DNA of 9,847 nt from JBOFLG01 sp051657745 (GTDB lineage Bacteria > Actinomycetota > Actinomycetes > Actinomycetales > Dermatophilaceae): assembly GCA_051657745.1 (NCBI GenBank), contig JBOFLG010000058.1, positions 1 to 9,847 on the forward strand. The letters are read 5' to 3'. The notes under the pieces are model-generated. The model saw nothing but the letters and a program-made list of their open reading frames with translations. It ran no database searches and was not told where the DNA came from. How positions within the stretch are numbered: the stretch's first letter is position 1; every line of letters begins with the position of its first letter. Both the position numbers and the translations under genes were made by a program. Below, piece by piece: positions 5,605 to 9,847 of this stretch.

Positions 5605-6513
5605 ATGACACCACCAGCGAACCTGGCCGCACTACGGACCTTCCTCGCGGCCTATCGTGCGGGGTCGATGACCGCGGCCGCAGACGAACTCGGCCTGTCC
5701 CAGCCCGGGGTGACGGCCCAGATCCGCGCGCTCGAACAGGCTCGGGGCACCGCGCTGTTCACCCGCCGTGCCCGCGGCGTGTCTCCGACCCCCGCCGGTG
5801 AGGAACTGGCCGCGCGCATCGGCCCACATCTGGACGCCCTGCTGGCGGCGGTCGAGCCGGAACCGTCATCCGACCCCTTCCGTCGCATGGTACTGCTCGG
5901 CGGCCCACCGGAGCTGATGGCCCTGCGGGTACTTCCCTCTCTCACAGAGTTATTCGCACGAGGTATTCGACTCCGGATCAGCACTGGCCTTGCCGACATA
6001 CTGCTCGCTGACGCCGGGCGCGGCGGTCTCGACCTCGCCGTGTCGACCGTGCGGCCCCGCGGGCGCCGGCTCGGGTCGACTCCGATCGGCGACGAGGAGT
6101 TCGTCCTGGTGGCGGCCCCGCGGGTCGCCGCGATGATCGACGGGGCCGAGTTTGCGCGGGCACCGCGACCCGCGCTCGCCACCCTTCCGCTGGTCGCCTA
6201 CTCGGAAGGGCTTCCCGTGATCCGGCGGTACTGGCGCCATGCCTTCGACCAGCCGGCGCCGAGCAGTCGGCCCGCCGTGCTCGTCGGCGACCTGCGGGCG
6301 GTGGCGGCCGCGGCCGCCGCTGGCGCCGGCTACACCGTGCTCCCCCGCTATCTCGCCGCGGACCACTTCGACGCCGGCACGCTGGTGGCGCTGTACGAAC
6401 CCGAGACCCCACCGATCAACACCTTCCATCTGGCGTGGCCGGCGCACGCCGCGTCACACCCGGCCGTGGATGCCGTGCGTGACTGTCTCGTCGCCGCCGG
6501 CCGGCGGTGGTGA
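5605..6513 (+). CDS. LysR-family transcriptional regulator
   Basis: The 302-residue protein begins with the LysR winged HTH: LAALRTFLAAYRAGSMTAAA, LSQPGVTAQIRALE (about residues 18-45) and LFTRRARGVSPTPAGE. A periplasmic-binding-protein-like effector domain occupies about residues 95-300, with GAGYTVLPRYLA near the end. GGAG lies seven bases before the ATG, supporting this start. It is transcribed away from the Hsp31-like gene, the classic arrangement in which a LysR protein controls its divergent neighbour and itself; this is inference. The effector is unknown. In the effector domain, residues after the linker (PFRRMVLLGGPPELMA) look normal, and no truncation or frameshift is seen. Confidence 0.93.
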   Translation: MTPPANLAALRTFLAAYRAGSMTAAADELGLSQPGVTAQIRALEQARGTALFTRRARGVSPTPAGEELAARIGPHLDALLAAVEPEPSSDPFRRMVLLGGPPELMALRVLPSLTELFARGIRLRISTGLADILLADAGRGGLDLAVSTVRPRGRRLGSTPIGDEEFVLVAAPRVAAMIDGAEFARAPRPALATLPLVAYSEGLPVIRRYWRHAFDQPAPSSRPAVLVGDLRAVAAAAAAGAGYTVLPRYLAADHFDAGTLVALYEPETPPINTFHLAWPAHAASHPAVDAVRDCLVAAGRRW

Positions 6514-6527
6514 CGCCGCGCCGCGAC

Positions 6528-6540
6528 AGAGTTCCACTCT
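6528..6540. terminator. Small hairpin between convergent genes
   Basis: AGAGT-TCC-ACTCT forms a 5-bp stem with a 3-base loop inside the 30-base gap between the LysR and GlxA-type stops. The position suits a bidirectional terminator, but the stem is short and there is no T-run, so it may be insufficient alone. Confidence 0.25.
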
Positions 6541-6543
6541 CGG

Positions 6544-7497
6544 TCAGGCAGGAACCCGATGCTGGGACCGAAACGCCGTGGGCGACAGCCCAGTACACCG
6601 GGTGAAGTGGTGGCGGAGCAGCGCCGCCGAGCCGAAGCCGGCCTCGCGGGCGACCTGGTCGACGGTGAGGTCGGTCTCCTCGAGCAGCGCCCGGGCGCGG
6701 AGGACTCGCTGGTCGGTGATCCATTGGTGCGGGGTCGTGCCGGTCTCGGCGACGAACCGTCGGGCGAAGGTCCGTGGCGACATTGCCGCGCGCCGCGCCA
6801 ACCCGGCGACCGTGTGCGCCTGGTCGAGGGTTTCCAGCACGTGCACCAGGACTGGGCCAACACTCTCCGCCTCGGTCGTGGGCACCGGGCGTTCGATGAA
6901 CTGCCGCTGCCCGCCGTCACGGTGCGGCGAGACGACCATCCGGCGGGCGATCGTCGTCGCCACGGCGGTGCCCAGCTCGAGGCGCACCACATGCAGGCAC
7001 GCGTCAATGCCGGCCGCCGTGCCAGCGCTGGTGATCACGACGCCGTCGTGCACGTACAGCGCGTCCGGGTCAACCGCGGCGCGGGGGTGACGTGCCTGGA
7101 GTTCGGTGGCGTACCGCCAGTGCGTCGTACAGCGTCGGCCGTCGAGCACCCCGGCAGCGCCGAGGGCGAAGGCACCCGAGCACAGTGACAGCACCCAGGC
7201 GCCTCGCTCGACCGCGGCGCGGATGACGCCGAGCACCGCCGGCGTCGGCGCCCACGACGCGGGCGTGGCCGGGATGGCGACGAGGTCGGCGTCGGCGGCG
7301 GCCGCGAGACCGTGCTCCGCCGTGACCGTCGTGCCGTTGCGGGCATCCAGGGGTCGACCCTCTTCAGAACACACCCGGTAGTCGAAGGCCGGCACGCCCT
7401 CATCGGTGCGGTCGAGCCCGAACACCTCGGCGAGCACGCCGTACTCGAACAGGGCCACCGGCTCCTGGAGGACGACCGCGACGGAGCGAAGCACCAT
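6544..7497 (-). CDS. GlxA-family regulator: DJ-1/PfpI domain plus AraC HTH
   Basis: The 317-residue protein has an N-terminal DJ-1/PfpI-like domain (about residues 5-185) with the elbow SLCSGAFALGAAGVLDG (Cys106), then TTHW. A C-terminal AraC/XylS DNA-binding domain (about 215-312) contains two helix-turn-helices: VAGLARRAAMSPRTFARRF near 230-248 and VDQVAREAGFGSAALLRHHF near 279-298. Proteins of this layout are transcription regulators whose DJ-1 domain senses a small ligand; enzymatic activity is usually not expected. It converges on the LysR gene with a 30-base gap. The ATG at 7497 has only a weak GAGTGG upstream. A nested inverted repeat lies just upstream of the start and may be its operator. 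A role in the same aldehyde or electrophile response as the Hsp31-like enzyme is inference from proximity. Confidence 0.93.
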   Translation of the reverse strand: MVLRSVAVVLQEPVALFEYGVLAEVFGLDRTDEGVPAFDYRVCSEEGRPLDARNGTTVTAEHGLAAAADADLVAIPATPASWAPTPAVLGVIRAAVERGAWVLSLCSGAFALGAAGVLDGRRCTTHWRYATELQARHPRAAVDPDALYVHDGVVITSAGTAAGIDACLHVVRLELGTAVATTIARRMVVSPHRDGGQRQFIERPVPTTEAESVGPVLVHVLETLDQAHTVAGLARRAAMSPRTFARRFVAETGTTPHQWITDQRVLRARALLEETDLTVDQVAREAGFGSAALLRHHFTRCTGLSPTAFRSQHRVPA

Positions 7498-7507
7498 GCC
7501 ACTCAGT

Positions 7508-7544
7508 GTGGCAGATTATTGATGAACAATGTCACCGCTGCCAC
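7508..7544. promoter_or_regulatory. Nested inverted repeats upstream of the GlxA-type gene
   Basis: GTGGCAG (7508-7514) and CTGCCAC (7538-7544) are exact inverted arms around 23 bases. Inside them, ATTG-ATGAA-CAAT (7518-7530) forms a smaller dyad with nearly the same centre. On the minus strand the AT-rich interior contains TAATCT, a plausible -10 about 20 bases before the ATG at 7497. The site probably binds the regulator itself or another factor at this promoter. A clear -35 was not found. Confidence 0.4.
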
Positions 7545-7580
7545 TCGTGGCTGGATACAGTCGAGCGTGACGATACTGCC

Positions 7581-7910
7581 ATGACCGCGATCGTCACCGA
7601 CACCCTCCTTCCCCTCCTCGCCACCGCCGGGATTCTTGCTCCGGTGGTGATCCTGATAGAGCGCGCCGACCGACGGGCCCGCGACACTCACGGCACCGGT
7701 CGCGCCCACCCCCGCGATCACGATGCCGACACTCGCCGACTCGCCGAGGATCTGCGGGTGAGCGCGGCGTGGTCCGGGTCAGCGGCGGCCGACCAGCCAG
7801 CCGAGCACCGCACCCACCGCGGCGGCGGCCAGGTACGGGCCATCGGTGCGAGCAAGCACCGGGAGCACAGCCGCGCCGAGATCGACGGCCTCCTCGGCGG
7901 TCCGAACTGA
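7581..7910 (+). CDS. Possible small single-pass membrane protein
   Basis: From the ATG at 7581 the frame encodes 109 residues. The first 30 (DTLLPLLATAGILAPVVILI) form one good membrane helix, followed by a highly charged region (ERADRRARD, ADTRRLAEDLR). After about residue 63 the sequence becomes low-complexity and His/Arg-rich and overlaps a more protein-like frame on the other strand, so the real protein may end earlier or be frameshifted. No Shine-Dalgarno is evident; GATACT at 7572-7577 could be a -10 for a nearly leaderless transcript. The frame is open back to an ATG at 7506 through poor sequence. No family is recognised. It is divergent from the GlxA-type gene. Confidence 0.33.
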   Translation: MTAIVTDTLLPLLATAGILAPVVILIERADRRARDTHGTGRAHPRDHDADTRRLAEDLRVSAAWSGSAAADQPAEHRTHRGGGQVRAIGASKHREHSRAEIDGLLGGPN

Positions 7911-7934
7911 CTCATCGACGGACGACGGACGCAC
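7779..7934 (-). CDS. Possible 51-residue tail-anchored membrane protein
   Basis: A GTG at 7934 opens a 51-codon frame ending in TGA at 7779-7781. It begins with a short acidic amphipathic part (DESVRTAEEAVDLGAA) and ends with a C-terminal helix, YLAAAAVGAVLGWLVGRR. The Gly-spaced helix followed by a terminal RR recalls, in form only, the C-terminal anchors of DUF883 (ElaB/YqjD) proteins. Amino-acid composition and third-position GC look more coding-like than the opposite-strand frame they overlap. Against it: no Shine-Dalgarno, no ATG, and a strong hairpin separates it from the upstream RHH gene, so it would need its own promoter. A TAG in the same frame 13 codons upstream limits extension. 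Confidence 0.3.
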   Translation of the reverse strand: MRPSSVDESVRTAEEAVDLGAAVLPVLARTDGPYLAAAAVGAVLGWLVGRR

Positions 7935-7978
7935 GGATGGCGTCCGGGCAGCGCGATTCGGGCCAATCCACCGCTACC

Positions 7979-8014
7979 GGTCGTCCGCAGCGGCGATCGG
8001 GCGCCGCACCGACC
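7979..8014 (-). terminator. Two-part hairpin after the SPFH/RHH operon
   Basis: An inner stem GCGGCG (7990-7995) / CGCCGC (8002-8007) with a 6-base loop is enclosed by an outer stem GGTCG (7979-7983) / CGACC (8010-8014). It begins 17 bases past the RHH stop codon in the direction of transcription. There is no T-run, as is common for high-GC actinobacterial terminators. Confidence 0.5.
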
Positions 8015-8030
8015 ACGCCGGCGGTCCAGG

Positions 8031-8228
8031 TCACCCACCTCGCGGACGGCCCGGCCGGCGGACCGGGCGGGCGTCATCCGGCATCCGACCCGCGTCGGTC
8101 AGGGTTCGCCGGAGGAGGAATTCGATCTGGGCGTTGGTGCTGCGCAGTTCGTCCCCGGCCCACCGGGCGAGAGCGTCGTGCACGGCCGGGTCGAGCCGCA
8201 GCAGCAGCTGCTTGCGCGGAGTCGGCAC
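8031..8228 (-). CDS. Arc/HicB-type ribbon-helix-helix DNA-binding protein
   Basis: The 65-residue product starts at a GTG (8228) preceded by GGGAGG with a five-base spacer, a near-ideal ribosome binding site. Residues 5-47 have the ribbon-helix-helix pattern: a short beta strand (KQLLLRLDP), helix one (AVHDALARWAGDEL), the turn RSTNAQ, and helix two (IEFLLRRTLTDAG). The tail is Arg/Pro-rich. RHH proteins bind DNA as dimers through the paired strand and often repress their own operon. It follows the SPFH gene by 14 bases, so the two are co-transcribed. From memory, this SPFH plus Arc-type pair recurs in actinobacteria; such proteins are often labelled HicB-family antitoxin, but no toxin gene is present here. 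It is likely an autoregulator acting at the AT-rich palindrome upstream of the SPFH gene. Confidence 0.88.
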   Translation of the reverse strand: MPTPRKQLLLRLDPAVHDALARWAGDELRSTNAQIEFLLRRTLTDAGRMPDDARPVRRPGRPRGG

Positions 8229-8242
8229 CGGTGCCTCCCGCG

Positions 8243-9184
8243 TCAGTGGTAGAGCGAACCGGTGTTGACGACCGGTTGCGCTTCGCGGTCGCCGCACAGC
8301 ACCACCATGAGGTTGCTGACCATGGCCGCCTTGCGTTCGTCGTCGAGGGCCACGACGCCGTCCTCGTCGAGCCGTTCGAGTGCCATCTCGACCATGCCGA
8401 CCGCACCGGCGACAATCTGCTGGCGGGCGGCGACCACCGCGGAGGCCTGCTGCCGACGCAACATCGCCTGGGCGATCTCCGGCGCGTAGGACAGCTGAGT
8501 GATGCGGGACTCGATGATCCGGACGCCGGCAGACTCGACCCGCGCACTGATCTCGGCCGAGAGCGCGGCGGTGATGTCGTCGGTGTTGTCGAGCAGCGAC
8601 CGCTTGCCCGGCTCGTGGGCGTCGTACGGGTAACTGCCCGCCATATGCCGCACCGCGGTCTCGGTCTGGATGGAGACGAACTGGATGAAGTTGTCGACCT
8701 CGAAGACCGCCTTGGCGGTGTCCTCGACCTTCCACACGACGACAGCAGCGATCTGGATCGGGTTGCCGTCGGCGTCGTTGACCTTGGCGGTTCCGGTCTC
8801 GTGGTTGCGGATTCGGGTCGAGACCGCCCGGCGGGTGGTGAGCGGGTTGACCCACTGCAGTCCGTCGGTGCGCACCGTGCCGCGGTACCGGCCGAGCAGT
8901 TGGATGACGCGCGCCTGACCGGGGTTGACGATGGTGAACCCCGGGCTGGCGAGAACGGCGAGCAGGACGAGGATGCCGCCGAGGGCGATCAGCGCGCCAG
9001 AACCGCCGACGGCACCGGCGACGGCGAGGCCCAGCCCGCCGACCAGCGCAGTAGCGCACCCGGCGAGAGTGGGCCAGCCAGGCAGCATCCGGGCTGGGCG
9101 CTCGATGACCTGGGGCGCCGGCATCCGAACCGCGACGTCCGGCGCAACGGGGACCTGAGGGGTCGGGGGCGTGGAACTGGTCAT
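8243..9184 (-). CDS. SPFH (stomatin/prohibitin/band 7) domain membrane protein
   Basis: The 313-residue protein has a Pro-rich cytoplasmic N terminus (1-35), two adjacent membrane helices (about 40-60 and 62-80), and the SPFH domain from residue 83 (GFTIVNPGQARVIQLLGRYRGT, then GLQWVNPLTT). The domain continues through VVWKVEDTAKAVFEVDNF and ends in a long helical region (EIAQAMLRRQQASAVVAARQ, about 236-260). SPFH proteins form large membrane-bound oligomers that organise membrane microdomains and help regulate proteases or stress responses. The start at 9184 is preceded by AGGAGAGG with a ten-base spacer, slightly long; an in-frame Met21 is the alternative. It is the first gene of a two-gene operon with the RHH protein, and an AT-rich palindrome lies 33 bases upstream. 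The partner protein here is not evident. Confidence 0.93.
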   Translation of the reverse strand: MTSSTPPTPQVPVAPDVAVRMPAPQVIERPARMLPGWPTLAGCATALVGGLGLAVAGAVGGSGALIALGGILVLLAVLASPGFTIVNPGQARVIQLLGRYRGTVRTDGLQWVNPLTTRRAVSTRIRNHETGTAKVNDADGNPIQIAAVVVWKVEDTAKAVFEVDNFIQFVSIQTETAVRHMAGSYPYDAHEPGKRSLLDNTDDITAALSAEISARVESAGVRIIESRITQLSYAPEIAQAMLRRQQASAVVAARQQIVAGAVGMVEMALERLDEDGVVALDDERKAAMVSNLMVVLCGDREAQPVVNTGSLYH

Positions 9185-9216
9185 GACACTCGGTCCTCTC
9201 CTCGGGAAAGTGCTAA

Positions 9217-9235
9217 TAAATAGATATCATATTTA
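9217..9235 (-). promoter_or_regulatory. AT-rich palindrome in the SPFH/RHH promoter, probable operator
   Basis: TAAATA (9217-9222), GATATC (9223-9228), A, then TATTTA (9230-9235) make 6-bp inverted arms around a palindromic core, with one extra base. The run of A/T is striking in a GC-rich region. On the minus strand it contains TATGAT, a near-consensus -10 (9232-9227). Overlap of a dyad with the -10 suits repression by a dimeric RHH protein, which the operon encodes. The same site faces the deaminase remnant on the plus strand. Confidence 0.5.
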
Positions 9236-9260
9236 CTCGACCGGGCGCGACCTGCTCTGA

Positions 9261-9743
9261 CCAGGCGGCCGCGACGTCATCCGCGACCTCCCCCAACTCG
9301 GGAAACGTTGCCGCCGAGACCGGTTCGACCTGGCGGCGAACGATCAGAGACTGCTCGGTGCAGCAGCGCGACTGCTGACCTCGCGGTACGCACCGGGTGT
9401 ACACGCCGTCGCCGTCGCCATCACCACCGCTGACGGTTCCCGCTACCTGGGCCTGCACCTCGCGGCCATGGTCGCCCGCTCATCCGTGTGCGCCGAAACC
9501 GTCGCGCTCGACGCCGCCCTGACCGCAGGGGCGACCAGTTGTACCACCCTGGTCTCCGTGCACCACCATGAAGCGGAGCCGGGATAGCGGCCCGTCTCCC
9601 CATGCGGATCCTGCCGCGAACTACTCCGCCATCAGGCTCCCGGCCTGCGGGTCCTCGTTCCCGCCGACGTCCGCGGTAGCGTCGAGGCTCTGCGGTCGGT
9701 AACGATCAAGAGCCTCCTGCCGGTCCCCTTCACCCGTGACTGA
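9261..9743 (+). pseudogene. Cytidine-deaminase-family gene with in-frame TAG and no start
   Basis: One frame from 9261 to a TGA at 9741-9743 encodes a deaminase interrupted only by a TAG at 9585-9587. Before the TAG come NDQRLLGAAARLLTSRYAPG, GLHLAAMVARSS and VCAETVALDAAL, which holds the first zinc ligand Cys and catalytic Glu. After it come RPVSPCGSCRELL, with the two other zinc Cys, and RVLVPADV. Together they give the full C-A-E and P-C-x-x-C signature of cytidine/blasticidin-type deaminases at about the right length. There is no ATG, GTG or TTG between the upstream stop (9258-9260) and the conserved region, so the start is also lost or frameshifted. The methyltransferase begins 25 bases downstream, suggesting a former operon. 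Two independent defects favour a pseudogene. Sequencing error or amber read-through would be alternatives for the TAG alone. Confidence 0.7.
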
Positions 9744-9768
9744 CCTGACCAGACGAGAGGCGCACCCG

Positions 9769-9847
9769 ATGCCGCACCACCCCGAAGAGCTGTTCCGCTC
9801 CACCGCCCCGTACTACGCGCGGTACCGCGCGGGGTACCCGCCAGGCT
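9769..9847 (+). CDS. Start of a class I SAM-dependent methyltransferase (cut by window end)
   Basis: Only the first 26 codons are inside the window. The start MPHHPEELFRSTAPYYARYR followed by GYPP is the usual opening of small actinobacterial class I methyltransferases, where the YYARYR.GYP segment precedes the SAM-binding core. GAGAGG lies eight bases before the ATG. The SAM-binding GxGxG motif is beyond the window, so the call rests on the N terminus alone. It lies 25 bases after the deaminase remnant on the same strand and was probably in the same operon. Confidence 0.65.
   Translation, partial: MPHHPEELFRSTAPYYARYRAGYPPG

Noticed and set aside
6494..6507. 14-bp perfect palindrome at the end of the LysR gene
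   Set aside because: It is made only of CCGG/GCGG within coding sequence and has no loop; expected by chance in GC-rich DNA.
8031..9059. 342-codon minus-strand frame ending with the RHH protein
   Set aside because: Only its last 65 codons are real; the upstream part is an out-of-frame shadow of the SPFH gene. The GTG at 8228 with its strong GGGAGG is the proper start.
7769..9223. 484-codon plus-strand open frame
   Set aside because: Antisense to the RHH and SPFH genes, which have clear family motifs and ribosome binding sites; composition is shadow-like.
9213..9458. 81-codon minus-strand frame ending next to the SPFH promoter
   Set aside because: Antisense to the deaminase remnant, no recognisable motif, and its start has no ribosome binding site. 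The tail looks mildly protein-like but not enough to call.
1..9847. tRNA, rRNA, CRISPR, riboswitch or insertion-sequence features
   Set aside because: None was seen on reading both strands. Repeats found are coding tandem repeats or single dyads, not arrays or transposon ends flanking a transposase.

Overview
The window comes from a high-GC actinobacterium. Codon third positions in the real genes are almost all G or C, GTG starts are used, and the protein families and gene order are typical of Actinomycetota. The family or genus cannot be fixed from the sequence. No rRNA, tRNA, CRISPR array, transposase or phage gene was seen.

Layout. 1-716 is visibly more AT-rich than the rest. It holds two inverted repeats, a doubtful 31-aa ORF and one small secreted two-cysteine protein on the minus strand. 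717-4255 (minus) is a compact signalling operon: an OmpR-type response regulator overlaps by ATGA with a sensor histidine kinase, and the kinase reads without a stop into a multi-spanning DUF4173/DUF4153-type membrane protein. The junction still carries a good ribosome binding site and an in-frame ATG, so both a fused and a free membrane protein are possible. 4337-4535 (minus) is a decayed C-terminal piece of a VapC-like PIN-domain toxin, spread over three reading frames.

4544-7497 is a DJ-1/PfpI neighbourhood. It contains an Hsp31/glyoxalase III-like enzyme (minus), a divergent LysR regulator (plus) with a perfect 10+10 bp palindrome between them, and a convergent GlxA-type regulator (DJ-1 domain plus AraC HTH, minus). 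7498-8030 holds two uncertain small membrane-protein ORFs on opposite, overlapping strands and a strong hairpin. 8031-9184 (minus) is an SPFH (stomatin/band 7) membrane protein followed closely by a ribbon-helix-helix protein; an AT-rich palindrome sits in the promoter region. 9261-9743 (plus) is a cytidine-deaminase-family gene with an in-frame TAG and no recognisable start. The window ends inside the first codons of a SAM-dependent methyltransferase.

How the genes work together. The clearest functional units are the regulator-kinase-membrane protein operon, the LysR/Hsp31-like divergent pair and the SPFH/RHH pair. No wholly new defence or biosynthetic system is evident. The most unusual items are the kinase-DUF4173 fusion with its retained internal start, the repeat-built linker at the fusion point, and the two disrupted genes (PIN toxin, cytidine deaminase).
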